Below the pieces are notes generated by a model. It did no database searches and was not told the DNA's origin. It saw nothing but the letters and a program-made list of their open reading frames with translations. This document shows, in pieces, positions 1-11,327 of a stretch of 64,000 bases of DNA (positions are counted from its first letter, which is position 1; every line of letters begins with the position of its first letter). The translations under genes and the position numbers were made by a program. Origin of the DNA: Prostheceraeus crozeri (lineage: Eukaryota; Platyhelminthes; Polycladida; Euryleptidae); the NCBI GenBank assembly GCA_907163375.1, contig CAJQUW010011057.1, positions 492,264 to 556,263 of the forward strand, read 5' to 3'.

Positions 1-1335
1 AGGGAATTCATTTCTCATGTAGTTCTTTACGTCCTTTAACTGGAACTTGAAGACTTCGTAATTTCTCCATAGCTGCACCGACATCATTTGACTAATTTGA
101 AACATAACCATTGCCAGTCATTTAACTGCATGTCATCATCATTCGCATTGCACGTCTGAAATCTCGGCATTGTGGAATAGCTGATCTTAGATGGAGTGTC
201 TTCATATAATTCAGAAATAGATGAGATTATGGATTAACACTATAAGGACAATATTCATTTTGATGTCATTGTTGACACATTAGTTGTATTTTAATTGTGC
301 AGAATAGTTGTTCTTTATTCGCAGAAATCGTAAATTCACGTCCTCATGACATTTTGCTGTCGTAAATGAAGCAATTTAACAGCGGAGATGGATGCCTCTC
401 AGATAACTCAGCAGAACATATGACAGTGTTAAATATCAGACTCTACTAAAAGTGTGAGTTATTGTTGAACAGGAGGAATAGTCCTCCCAAAGATTTCCGT
501 GATTCTGGGATGACTATGTACAGTTTTCTTACCTTATCATCGTTACACACTCAAGCCTGATTGTAGCTATGCAGTCAGCGACATCAAAATTGTAGCTTAT
601 AGCCAATTATTGAATAATTTGCTGGCTATCGATTGCAGGTGTGCTATATTTAAAAGTCGATCAAATGTACTATTTTAGAATCTGACTTCAAAGTCACTTT
701 TTATTTAAACATCAAACATCAAACATCATGCGCTGACGTCACATTTCCGCGGCTGAGATGCAAATATCCAAATAATGTATCGCGATTGTTATTTGACATC
801 AATGCCTGTAGTGATGAATATGTATTAGTAGATCCTCTCCTTCCATCGTGACTCAAATTTGTATTTTAAGTCATTACATCATCTACTGGTGTTTCATTTT
901 CAGAACTGTAAAATTCATTACTCAAATCTCATGAAATTGCAGATATTAAATATCTAAAATTGTTGTTGATTGGCTCATATGTGATTCATTCTCAATTCTA
1001 CGGAATAATTCATATTCCCTGCAGTGATCAACTCATTGTCAGATTGAATAGAAATTGATGTTTTTGACTGTTAGTATTACTAAGAAGAAGCATGCTACTA
1101 CTAAGCGTTCATCATTCCACAAATGTTTTATCTCCATGTTAAAGCGAAATAAGTTAACATTGACAGTTGCGGCTCAGAGTAGCCTTACTCGAAGTTAAAG
1201 ATGCCGTATGAAAATCATTCCATGATTGTGATAAACGTCTGTGCTTGAACATGTGGCAAAAAAGTGCCTGTCTCGTCCTCAGTAAAGATTCAATAACTTC
1301 GGAATTATGCTATATATTGTCATGTTTCTTTCTAG
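1..1335 (+). other. Intron (or 5' part) of the ARNT-like gene
   Basis: AT-rich sequence without recognisable coding. It ends in a pyrimidine-rich tract and TTTCTTTCTAG, the acceptor of the first visible exon. I searched it for the bHLH helix motifs of ARNT and did not find them, so the bHLH exons must lie further upstream. A CRE-like and an octamer-like word are listed separately. Confidence 0.7.
734..765. promoter_or_regulatory. CRE-like TGACGTCA next to an octamer-like ATGCAAAT
   Basis: TGACGTCA lies at 734-741 and ATGCAAAT at 758-765, about 17 bases apart, in a short GC-richer patch inside an AT-rich intron. Both words match known binding sites (CREB/ATF and POU factors). Single words arise by chance, so an enhancer role is only a guess. 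Confidence 0.15.
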
Positions 1336-1508
1336 GTACTGGAAATACTGGTGCTGATGGCTCTTACAAGCCGTCGTTTCTATCAGATCAAGAGCTGAAA
1401 CATCTGATACTAGAAGCTGCTGACGGATTCCTATTCGTATGTCACGTTGATAGTGGTCGAATCGTTTACGTTTCTGATTCTGTAACTGCTGTTTTGCATC
1501 AAACTCAG
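1336..1508 (+). CDS. ARNT: ARNT-like exon A: start of PAS-A
   Basis: First visible coding exon of an ARNT/Tango-class bHLH-PAS protein, the obligate nuclear partner of AhR, HIF-alpha, SIM and related factors. It starts in phase 1: the first base of a Gly codon comes from the exon before. After RGTGNT-type linker residues it reads DGSYKPSF and [17 protein letters not shown], then RIVYVSDSV, which are the first strands and helix of PAS-A. GTGNT and the later DLKTGTVKKEG favour ARNT over its paralogue BMAL1/cycle. The acceptor is TTTCTTTCTAG and the donor CAG|GTGAGA, ending in phase 0. The bHLH part is not in the window. ARNT1 and ARNT2 cannot be told apart; an invertebrate would be expected to have one gene. 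Confidence 0.93.
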
Positions 1509-3214
1509 GTGAGAACTCTTCATAGCGTCACTGACTTACTAGTATTGATGATCTCTATTCTTCTTAAATGATTTATGAATGATTTCTTATTTTTATGTAG
1601 ATGACATGTGGTAAGTTGTTTTTTGACTGGTAATTCAGAAACTTCTGTTTCTGCACCGTGTTACTGTTTGCATAATCTAGCCATCTTGCGAGGCTTCTCT
1701 TATATCTCATTTTTTTGTTGACGTGTTGAATTCCTGTTCCAGACTTGTTAATGCTGTGTTTCAAGAACTTTGTTTTTATACACCATACTAACTTGATTGA
1801 ATTTGCATATAGTTTGGAAAGCAAACCAATTTGTTATCTCTTTTTGCAATTTATACCAGCCTTTTAACCAAGGTTATCTTTGTATTAAATAACTGACACG
1901 AAAATGTTGCAAATGAAATTTTAGAAATTGCGCAGCGACATAGGAATATCGACTAAGGAAACAGGAGATTGCAAAATAGGACATACAGCAATTGACGTGA
2001 TAGACTTAAATCCTGATGAAACAGATTTGATCGCAAGGCTATCTTGATTGAAAATCTTGAACCATATATTAATGAACAATTATTCCTCATGAAATTATGG
2101 ACCTATTTATTCATAAATAGTCTCCCTACCTACGACACATGAATTGTCTGCACCTTTTGAATACTTATATGTCCTAATTTTCAGCAGTGTATTTCTGCAG
2201 ACTATCGATATATTTCAATATCTTTCAATAAAATTTCGAAAATTGATTTGCCACATTTTTATGTTGCATATTTGATGCAATCCTGAAGATAGCCTTGATT
2301 ATAAGGCTGAAATTTATCGACAGCAATAAATCAAAGAATAACAAGTTGCTTTGCTTTCCCAACTATACTTAAAGTAATGTCGAGCCATGACATCGTTTCA
2401 CGTTTAGTTTCACTAAATTACCATAACCATAATGAATGTCCTAATTCGTCATCAGATAGACATTTCTCTATCTGAGTAATGTAATTGGAGCCCCTCTACT
2501 CATGGTAATCGATTATTTTCATATTCTCAAAACCTGATGAAGACTGTAATTTGCTGGACGACTTTATACTTGTCTCGATACTTGACAGTGCGATATTTGT
2601 CGTGCATTTATAGATGCAGCTCTAGAAACGCTGTTTACTGCTGCAGATATTTATCTTCTGTCGAAAACATATTTTGATGTGTTTTCATCAATATTTTGTT
2701 TACGGTGTTAGTACATGTAATTTTAAAGAATCAAAACTGTCTACCGTTTTCACTTTCTACTGCTTAAAATTAGCCGGCATTGAATAATGCTCTCCATGAT
2801 ATCAAGACTATGAAATGAAGTTGGTTTTCCGCCTACAAAACCATTACCCGAGTTTTTAAGGGCATCCCTTTCAAGTTTTCGCTCTGCTATGCCCTTTTCG
2901 ATATTTTATCGCATTGACTGATTGGTTTTACTGCGCACTGTGGTTGGTGTTTTAAATGAGAATACTTTTTTATGCTCAATGCTGCTTATATTTCTTCATG
3001 CATTCGCAACCGTATGTGTGTGTCAACTATACTATCTTGAAGCAAAGTGTGGGCTAAATCCTCAGCAATAGCAAGCGGTGGCTGCATTTTCTCTGAGAAG
3101 TGTAGGATCTGAGAGATATCTACGATAATTGAAATTAATGGTGAAGTATATAATATGCGAGTGTGCTTTGATATTCTCACTGCCTTTTGTCCCAGCTGTA
3201 TTCATTTTCTTCTG

Positions 3215-3462
3215 TGGTTTCCGTGGCACAGTGGTTAAGTGCTTGGCCTAACGATCCTTTGGTCCAGAGGTCGAGCCCCGAGAGTGTCATTGGAAGTCGT
3301 CAGGAAGGCATCCGGACTGAAGCATCACAACGCTCCAGATTTTGACGCTACTTCTGAATACCCTTTGAAGAACGAATAAGGCGATTATTAGTAAAGTCTG
3401 ACCATGTCAGCACCATCCAATCCCCAGCATGGTGGAGTAGTGACGTTAATCCATTCATTCAT
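3215..3462 (+). mobile_element. tRNA-derived SINE, family A, copy 1
   Basis: The head carries a Pol III A box (TGGCACAGTGGTT) and B box (GAGGTCGAGCCCC). The family body follows (GTGTCATTGGAAGTCG, GGCATCCGGACT, CACAACGCTCCA), then the tail CAGCACC..CCAA..GTAGTGACGT. This copy carries extra sequence between the CGCTCCA block and the tail and is more diverged than copies 2 and 4. A functional tRNA gene is unlikely: the head lacks a full cloverleaf. Confidence 0.85.
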
Positions 3463-4438
3463 TTTCTTTTTGCTGAATGAGCGCCGAAAAGAGGATTCGA
3501 CAAAACTCCATCAAAGTGATGTGCGACATTCGTCAAAAAGAATCCAATTTCTCTCTGTAGCCCATTCTTTCAGTTGTACAGTTCAGACGACTAAATCGCA
3601 GTTTTCACAAAGAAATTTTAAGTTTTATGGTTGCACGTGATATTTTCATGGTGTTCTTATATTCAAGGATGGAACTTCTACCTCTCTAGCTTTCATCAGT
3701 TGATGTCTACCTGAGCCTCCTCCCTGTTGCATTGAAGTGAAGGAATTTACGTGAGATATGTTTCATATTTCGAATTTCATTCTTACACTCAACATCGAGA
3801 TTGTTGGTCCAAGAGATACTTCACGCTGACAGGTCAGAGCCGCATGCTGCAACTTGCAAGTTACCAAAATCATTCATGAGAGAATCTCAGATGATCGGAT
3901 TGGGAGTATTCCAATGGCTTAGATTAGTAGATAGATTCGTGTGTTCCTACGGATAGTAGCAGAAACATATGACACTGATTGGCAATTACAAATAAGTTTC
4001 ATCAATTTGCTTGGTTCTTTTCGAACTTCAAGAGAAGATGCTGGTGTTGTAGCTCTGTTAACTTCATGCAGACCGAAATCAATAGAACTGCGTCACTTGG
4101 GAAATATGTAGAGGAATGGGACTCGGCTTGCCACTCAAGTAGCATATCGATGAATTTATCTTTTATGCTGACTGCACAGGTCGGCAAAGTTATCAAGTAG
4201 CCTATACTGAGAATTTGGCCTTATCCTTATAATATTATCCTTATATTAACTTGGATGTTAGTCATTCCATCGAATGAAATTTTAACAGGGTTTGATAGTC
4301 GAAGACACGCACATGTATTTGTCTTCATATTCGTTTTCCAGGAACCTTGTCACGATGAACAGCTTATATCTGTTTCATGTTCGATAGATAAGAATGTGCT
4401 TGTGATTTAAAGAATAGCACTACTATAAATATATATGT

Positions 4439-4645
4439 GGTGTCCGTGGCACAGTGGTTGCTTACTTGGACTAGCGATCTCATGGTCCAGAGGTCGAACC
4501 CGGAAAGTGTCATTGGAAGTCGGCAGGAAGGGCATCCGGACTACAAAGCACCACAACGCTCCAAACAAAGTCTAACTTAAGTCAGCACCGTCCAAGGCCC
4601 CAGTAGGGGTAAAAAGTGACGTAAAATCCGTAAAAAAAATAAAGG
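4439..4645 (+). mobile_element. tRNA-derived SINE, family A, copy 2 (young)
   Basis: A full-looking copy from GGTGTCCGTGGCACAGTGG to a short A-rich tail. It differs from the copy at 38823 by only a few bases over about 200, so both belong to a recently active subfamily. A and B boxes are intact (TGGCACAGTGG and GGTCGAACCC). Confidence 0.9.
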
Positions 4646-5440
4646 TGATGTTTCTTGTCCACCAATGCCCAGGCAGCGTAATCGCAATCTTTCTGTGAAA
4701 ATGATCTTAAATGTTTTATGAATAACATTGCAAATTCAAATTTCGAATAGTTTCATTATAAAATGTCTTAATTTTCCTTCTTTTAAATGCGTCTCCCTAT
4801 GAAAATCCACTCACTCAAATTGGCCACTGATACATGCGTATTCCCTCACATATCAATATGACAAAATGGTTCAAACCATTAGCTGGTCGCACCATCTAAA
4901 TTATTCTTTCTGATCGAGCATTCAGCTCATGGTATGCATCAAGAGAATATCACAACAGCAGAATCTGAGTAAGTGGGGATCATAGACTACTCTCGGCCGC
5001 ATAAAAGAGGTCATAGGAATAGATCAATACAAGATGTACAAATTCATGTACAAAATAAAGTGGTTGACAAGAATTGTGCTGTATTGAAGTTGGATGTAAG
5101 AATTGAAAGCACCGATGAATGGGGATTTATATGATGTTTGATATTCCATCTGAAATTCTACATGAAAATGAATTCATAATGACACATCTGTTTTCAAAAA
5201 ACATTGGTCTTCTAATATAACCGAAAACCTAAATCAACTCGAACTCCGAATCACTTATAATTCTGCAATGCGCATGTTATTAACTGCCAAGGATTGAATC
5301 CGAGTCTCTCAGGGCGGTGGAATGTTGTTCATCAAAGACTATCATCACCTGTAAAGCATGTCTGCTTCAGTTATAGAGTTTCCAGCATCATGCATCACAC
5401 ACCTCTCATCGCAGCTTCTTATCCTCCCTCTTCTTTGTAG

Positions 5441-5615
5441 TCTGACTGGTATCAGCGCAGCATCTACGAACATTGTCATCCCGACGACACAGAGAAGATC
5501 CGTGAGCAACTCGTCCCCAACTCGGCTGGTTCCGGTTCTAATTCCGACGTTTCTGCGGCCGCTACACGTGTTCTCGACTTGAAAACCGGTACTGTGAAGA
5601 AGGAAGGTCACCAGA
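5441..5615 (+). CDS. ARNT: ARNT-like exon B: rest of the PAS-A core
   Basis: It reads SDWYQRSIYEHCHPDDTEKI, then REQL and, after a Ser/Gly/Asn-rich stretch, TRVLDLKTGTVKKEGHQ. It aligns with human ARNT PAS-A through HPDD, REQL and DLKTGTVKKEG. Between REQL and the DLKTG strand it carries roughly ten more residues (PNSAGSGSNSDVSAAA) than human ARNT, in a loop likely to tolerate insertion. It starts in phase 0, continuing exon A, and ends one base into a codon before GTGAGT. Confidence 0.93.
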
Positions 5616-5819
5616 GTGAGTTTCACCGCTAATGAACTTGATGTGATTGAAGAGTGAACACGTTGCGTGAGTGGTGGCGCACGTTCTTGTAGTGTAACTG
5701 CATTATCATCAGATACGCTAAGTTGATGACATTTCGGTTACAAGGTGATGGAGGATGCATACTGTAGTGTTTTTACTCAACTTGAGTCTGCGAGTTTGGT
5801 GGTGTTTGGGTTGTAGCGC

Positions 5820-6440
5820 ATGGCATCGATCGACAAGGGAGTAACGTCCGTTCCCTCTCACCTCATCTCACTTCCACTCCCCCTTGGCTTGATGCACGCC
5901 ACCATCTCTCCCCTGTGTCTTCATCGAACTGCAATTTGGCGCCCGCCTGCCCCACCCCGTTCGCCGAATACCGATGCTGATGCGCGCTGCAGTCGCTGAT
6001 CAGTAATCCAGCGGCGTATTAATAAGCTTTGTTTGGCGCTGCTGCGAGAAGACTGTGGCGTGGTAGAGTGGGTTAGGAGGATATTTGAGTACACGAGTGA
6101 GCAGCTGCTTCTCTTCCACTCCACTCTCTACTGACTTCCCTTGATTTGCATTCCCGTGATGCATCCGTGCGCCGGTTGTGTTGAGTGATGAGACGGATGC
6201 TGGTGTGTATGAGCAGCTAGTAAATGAATACTGAGGCACATTGGACACGCTTGTTCCTTCGTTCGTCTTCAGATGGCGAAATAAGACGACAGGAGAGAAG
6301 TGCCAAGCCGGGGGAGGAAAGTAAGTTGCCTGTTCGTGTGCTCGCTCGTGTGCAGAGGGGCGAACGGTGGTATTTAACCGACGGGCTTGAACCGGTTCAT
6401 AGATCACCAGCTGTTTGCGTGATTGCTTGATCGCGCTTTG
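5820..6440. promoter_or_regulatory. GC-richer patch inside an ARNT intron
   Basis: About 600 bases with clearly more GC and more CpG than the flanks, rich in CTCC/CCAC tracts (5860-5970) and ending near a TATTTAA word and CCGACGGGCTTGAACCGG. AGGAAAGTAAGTTG near 6320 looks like a splice donor. An alternative first exon or enhancer is possible, but no conserved protein reads through and no start can be chosen. Old transposon sequence is the main alternative. Confidence 0.2.
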
Positions 6441-6571
6441 AAATGTTCAATTTTTCTCATGAATTACAGCCATGATTGGTGTAAAAAGGCCTTGACTAAA
6501 CATTAAAAGTATTGAATTGTCGATTTCTCATGCAAAAATAAAATTAAGACATCTTAATGCATCCAATGTTT

Positions 6572-6984
6572 TAGACATAACAAGCTCATACGCTGACAAT
6601 GACAAACAACGATTCAAGGAAAACGACAGCTATTATCAAAAACAATTTTTCGAATACTTTTAAGAAAAGAGATTTACCATTAAGAACTAAGGTTTGATTT
6701 AGTCTACGAGTTTTATCATTTATCAACAACGCTTCTACTAAACGAGTTTCAAATTCACTACGTCCTGTGTGTTTAACAGAAATTATTATTAATGTGATTA
6801 CTACAGTTTGGACACTATGTTCAGATGGCTACTTACGGCTGAGTTACTTCATAATATGTTCTTAACTCCTAGATTAAATCAAACCCTAATGGCAAATCTC
6901 TGTTCTTAAAAGTATTCGAATAATTGTTCTTGCTTTCCTTGAATCGTTGCTTGTCATTGTCAGCATATGAGCTTATTATGTCTA
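6572..6984. mobile_element. Foldback MITE with about 130-bp inverted arms
   Basis: The left arm from TAGACATAACAAGCTCAT and the right arm ending ATGAGCTTATTATGTCTA are imperfect reverse complements. Shared blocks include GCTGACAATGACAA, AACGATTCAAGGAAA and CGAATACTTTTAAGAA. The arms are about 6572-6710 and 6865-6984. There is no coding inside. Family unknown; the arms have diverged enough to suggest an old insertion. Confidence 0.75.
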
Positions 6985-7532
6985 TTCATTGCTTGCAGCT
7001 GCGCAAAAATTATTCGCACTAATGTGTTAGCCTTTAAATCATGACGCGAATAGGAAGAACTTGGAGAACATTGAGTATACCCTGTAATATGTGATTCTGT
7101 GACTTTGAATCTGCCTGAAAAAATTACTTGGAATTTTGTGCATAACTGTCTGATCCTGTAATGTTCGATTTTCAATCATTGCAATAAACGATTAATTATT
7201 ATTACTTCGCAACATTACATTTTCAAGAAGCTAGGGAATTTCCATGGTGTCTATTTAGTAGCTCGAGTCGAGAATGGGACGTAGCTATCATAATGTATGT
7301 ATGATATTCTTTCAGTTTTATGTGGTTTTGCTGCGCTGCCCTGCAAAATAGCACGGATAAAAATCATATTCTATTTGTACTTCAAAAAACTAGATAAATG
7401 CCGAAATTTAATACTTTCAAATCAATGCTGTTACAATTTCGGTAAGACTCAATGGAGAAACTTGTCGAAAGTGCGGGGACGGCCCGGATATTGTCCAACC
7501 CTATACATAAGCACATCTTACTTACTCTTACA

Positions 7533-7620
7533 TACTGCGGCCCAGCTGTGTATTCAGTCAAATACCTTGGAACAATCACACTCCTGACTAAAGTTGTAGC
7601 CCCGATCGACACATTGTAAT
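7533..7620 (+). mobile_element. LINE reverse-transcriptase scrap
   Basis: The frame reads CGPAVYSVKYLGTITLLTK before a stop. SVKYLG..I is the usual motif after the catalytic core of CR1/Jockey-like reverse transcriptases. The piece is too short to classify further. Confidence 0.35.
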
Positions 7621-8566
7621 TTATAGATATAACCTGCTGAAGTCAAGAATTTAGTTCAACCTGTTCAATTTCAAGCATTTGTGAAACAAAGCTCAGAAAC
7701 TGGAAAGTCAGCTGAAATTTGCATAATGCATGTGTTTGATTACCGAGATCACAACACGGATTGATGTTAGTGTAAGTGCACCAGCGGTTGCTACCAGGGA
7801 CGATGGCCATCGTCAGGCTGATACTTATGGCCAGGTCTTAAACGCCAACGCAATTCACACACATGCATCAGTCGGTCTTCTGACCTATCGTCAAGTTTTG
7901 ATCAATATATCCTCAACGTAAGATTTCTTAGATATTTATTACTCGTCATAACGAAATAATCATAATTGGTTTCCTCAGCAGTGTACTTCGCATCAACCAC
8001 CCTATCAAAGTGAGATCAGTTCTCTTACGTTGCTGAAGTTGATTTTGAGAGGATTTTAAGCTTGACTACGCTTCTTGTATGTCTCTCTCATTATCACTAC
8101 TTTATCTTAGAATGTCAAATAGAAAGTAAATTTTTCTGTGCAACAAGGCGATGCAAGTAACTTACGATGGTATCAGAAAAATGCAAATGACAATAGCAGA
8201 TTTGTAATGATAAAATATGCAAGTAAAGACACTTATAGGCACATTTGATGTCGCAAAATGCTTGAAGAAGCCCACATGAGAGCACATCTGCCGTAGCAAT
8301 GGTAGCAAGTCAGGTAGGCCATAGAGGAACCGGAAACAGCTGAATTGGCTAAACCCCTCTGTAAAGCTACCCACACATGTCTGTGGCAGGGGAACTGTAC
8401 CGCCATTTTTCGAGCAGTTGACGGTGCATGTTTCCCAAATGATTACCAGTGGTTTTGAGACCATCGACCTTCCTGATACACCTGTGAAGTACAAAAAATA
8501 CCAATCAGTTCGATCACAAATGAACCATAAAGCTTGCTTTACACTGGCAATCGCTGCAGTTGTAGC

Positions 8567-8820
8567 CATAGAAATTGATGACAATTAAATCTCTAGAATG
8601 GAAATTAGCTTCATGCAATACACGATAGTGGCACAAAAATCGCACGCATTTTCACTTAGATGCACCTGCCAACGTCTGTATAATTGGTTAGAATCAGTCA
8701 CATGAGTAAATCAAAGCTTTTCATTGGTCATTCATGCCCCAACTTAGTTCCCCCGGATGTGCCGCGACCTTGAGTCAACTTCCATTCTAGTCAGCTTCAG
8801 ATAAACAATCTATTTCTATG
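8567..8820 (-). mobile_element. CATAGAAAT-end MITE, copy 1
   Basis: A 254-bp element that begins CATAGAAATT and ends AATCTATTTCTATG. Just inside each end is a second conserved block, CTAGAATGGAAATT, in inverted orientation. The flanks are GTTGTAGC and GTTGCAGC, a 7/8 match to an 8-bp target duplication such as hAT elements make. It lies head-to-head with copy 2, with a 166-bp spacer between them. Confidence 0.8.
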
Positions 8821-8986
8821 GTTGCAGCAGACGGATGACGCGCCCGTCACGTGATTGAAACGCAGTATGACATAGCTATGAAACATAACTGCATGTGCAG
8901 CACTGACGTCATGTTCTTTGTCAGAAGAAATTACGATAAACGTCATAATGAGGTCATCTCGTCATCCACTGCACATGAACTGCCTC

Positions 8987-9243
8987 CATAGAAATAAACT
9001 GTTTATCTGAAGTTCGCTAGAATGGAAATTGACTCAAGGTCGCGGCACATCCGGGTGAACAAAGTTGGGGGCATGAAGAACCAATTAAAAGCTTCGATTT
9101 ACTCATGTGACTGATTCTAACCCAATGATGCAGCCGTTGACAGGTGTATCTAAGTGAAAATGCGTGCGATTTTTGTGCCACTATTGTGTATTGCATGAAG
9201 CTTAACCTCCGTTCTAGAGGCTTTATTGTTGTTGATTTCTATG
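8987..9243 (+). mobile_element. CATAGAAAT-end MITE, copy 2
   Basis: A 257-bp element, inverted relative to copy 1 and close to it in sequence through most of its length (for example GGTCGCGGCACATCCGGG and TGCGTGCGATTTTTGTGCCA). Flanks ACTGCCTC and ACTGCCAC make a 7/8 target duplication, different from that of copy 1, so the two are separate insertions. The 71-aa open frame here is not coding. Confidence 0.8.
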
Positions 9244-9902
9244 ACTGCCACTGTAAAGCAGGCCTTATTGACAGACCCAAAAACCATATCCATCAACTAA
9301 TGGGGACGGCCGAAGACAACCGCACATTTAAAGTAAACGAAAGTGGAGAATTTGAGTGAACAATCAAACATAGGCAGCCTCCATGACCAACAAAATAAGC
9401 TTACAGGGCCTGTTGGTTAGCCGGACAGCGGTCGCAAAATAACCTCTCCGACAAGGCAGTACCCAAAAGAAGCATAAGCTTCTGACAAATCTTACTACGA
9501 CTCCGTTTTAACGTTTTCAACGCTTTGAGACCGAAAGTGTATAAGAAGAGGTACATCATAATTACACCAGGTTTTCGCCGGAATATGACTTTGATTTATT
9601 GCACATTGATTGAAAAAAGCTTCTGGATCAATAAAAACAGGATTTTTGAAAAAATTTGTTTCCATGAATGAAAAAATACTTCGTTTACATTCAGCACTCT
9701 ATGATCTTCATATTTGTCTAACGTCTCACATGACTATTTCCCATGCATTTCATTAACAGTACAAATCAGAGATTTTCTCATGAAATGTAGGAACATCAGA
9801 AATGTTTGAATGCATCTTTGGATGCATGAACGTGCATTCGTTTTTAATTTTAGGAAGACCTGAAGCACCTTTTTAATTCAAGTAAAAGTGTGTGTACCTC
9901 AG

Positions 9903-10093
9903 GAAATTACTTACTTCTTACTTCCTCGTTTTGCGTCTCTTCTTCCCGGTTCCGGGGCTGGACGTAGATGCGATGACCCGTTTCCATCTCGAACGATCTA
10001 GAGCAATGTCTTCCGACACTTCCAGAGACTCCAGATCTTCATGGATACAGGCTTGCCAAGTCTTCTTATGTCTACCAGGTGGACGTCAACCAT
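9903..10093 (-). mobile_element. LINE 3' end (C-terminal piece), split by a MITE
   Basis: Read on the minus strand it gives RPPGRHKKTWQACIHEDLES followed by LEVSEDIALDRSRWKRVIAS, then a Lys/Arg-rich end and TAA. This is the C-terminus seen in many animal LINEs with a YADD-type reverse transcriptase (GRP.KTW...ED....L.....A.DR..W). It continues the LINE frame that breaks at 11328, so this is one insertion cut in two by the element at 10094-11327. A TAAG-type tail near 9903 marks the 3' end. Confidence 0.8.
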
Positions 10094-11327
10094 CATAGAA
10101 ATAAACAATACCATAGAAAGTCCTAGAATGGAAATTGCATGAAAATTATGGCACACTCCGGGGGAACTTAGTTGGGGCAAAAAGCAAATTTTGCTGACTG
10201 GTTTTCTTGTTTTCTGGTTGGCATTTTCAATTATCAAGTCAATTTGTGATCTGGATTGTTGTCCCTTGTCCAAAGATCATGTACACAAAAGCAATAGTGA
10301 ATTTACAAAATAGTGCAGCGACAGGATAGCATAGAAGGAAATCCTTTAAAACGTTCTGTATGGTCATAATTTTGAAATATCGCTCCTATAATCAATCAAG
10401 AGTATAATCAGACACATATGCAACTTGTAATATCGATTTACAGAGCATGCATTAGTCCAGCTTGAAATCAGAGGCCAAGAAATCTTACAGTATTCATTTT
10501 ACTTTGAAGGATTCCCCTGTTCATTATATTTGAACAATTTTCAAAACCTTAAAATGCTTTCGAATATGAGCCTCCAAAATGTCATCACACTATGTCATAT
10601 TAATCATTTAGTGATTAATTGAAAATTTCCAACGACATTTCATTTATCTGATAAATGACTGTCTCTAAAGAAGCTTTCGATGTGATTTTTAGCAGAAGAG
10701 CGCTAGGTTTCTTGACCGTTAGGAGGAGAAATAATCCAATAATTAGAATTTTTATCTTTGAATTCTAGAAATGTTCTTGTAATTTGAGGCGGAATCCCAG
10801 TAAGGCTGATAGTAGCCAAGAAAACCAAAACGTCGTTTTTCTAATTAATTTTTCTTAATTAGAAAAACGACGTTTTGGTTTTCTTGGCTACTATCAGCCT
10901 TACTGGGATTCCGCCTCAAATTACAATGAATAACCCAGGCTCACTATTTGCAAGAAATGTTCTTACAACCAGTACACCGACTACTTTCGATTATGACTCT
11001 GTGAACCAAATTTCAATTCGTATTCCAGCGTTGAAAAATTGGGAAATAGTTGTCAGTGACTGCTACAAATAGACACAGTATGCTAATCCATGGAATAGTA
11101 GGCTATTTCACATGAAACAATGCCACCATCTCACTTGCAATTCTCTTCATGAAACTCCTGTAATTAGGTGTCAACAACTTCCACAACCAACTTGGCAAAT
11201 AGCTTGACTATGATACAATGTTTTAGATCGAATCTGATCAACAAAACATAGATTTTTCCATGTGCCATCATTGTACATAGGCAAGATATCAAACTTCCAT
11301 TCTGGTGTACTATTATCCACTTCTATG
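10094..11327 (+). mobile_element. CATAGAAAT-end element, long copy, inserted in a LINE
   Basis: The left end CATAGAAATAAACAAT and right end ATTATCCACTTCTATG are inverted matches. The block CCTAGAATGGAAATT / AACTTCCATTCTGG lies inside each end, as in the two short copies. CAACCATC occurs at both borders (10087-10094 and 11329-11336), and removing the element rejoins the LINE reading frame. At 1.23 kb it is about five times longer than its relatives, and it contains a 72-bp perfect hairpin. No transposase is recognised. Confidence 0.75.
10777..10926. repeat. Perfect 72-bp inverted repeat with a 6-base loop
   Basis: The arms 10777-10848 and 10855-10926 are exact reverse complements by eye over all 72 positions, separated by TTTTTC. 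The left arm begins TTGTAATTTGAGGCGG and ends TTTTTCTAATTAA. Such perfection means a recent origin or active homogenisation. A direct repeat of AGAAATGTTCTT lies just before the left arm and about 27 bases beyond the right arm. Confidence 0.95.

Larger units (their letters stand above)
1509..5440 (+). other. ARNT intron, 3.9 kb
   Basis: Runs from donor GTGAGA to acceptor CTTCTTTGTAG. It contains two + strand copies of the tRNA-derived SINE (3215-3462 and 4439-4645). The rest, including 1573-3214 and 4650-5340, shows only short chance frames. Confidence 0.85.

Noticed and set aside
4439-4530. tRNA gene calls at SINE heads (also 3215, 19015, 20500, 38823, 47571, 47985)
   Set aside because: A and B boxes are present, but there is no complete cloverleaf and family-specific SINE bodies follow.
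8162-8584. A 140-codon minus-strand frame beside the MITE pair
   Set aside because: Part of it overlaps the MITE and its flanking inverted repeat. No domain and no conserved motif.
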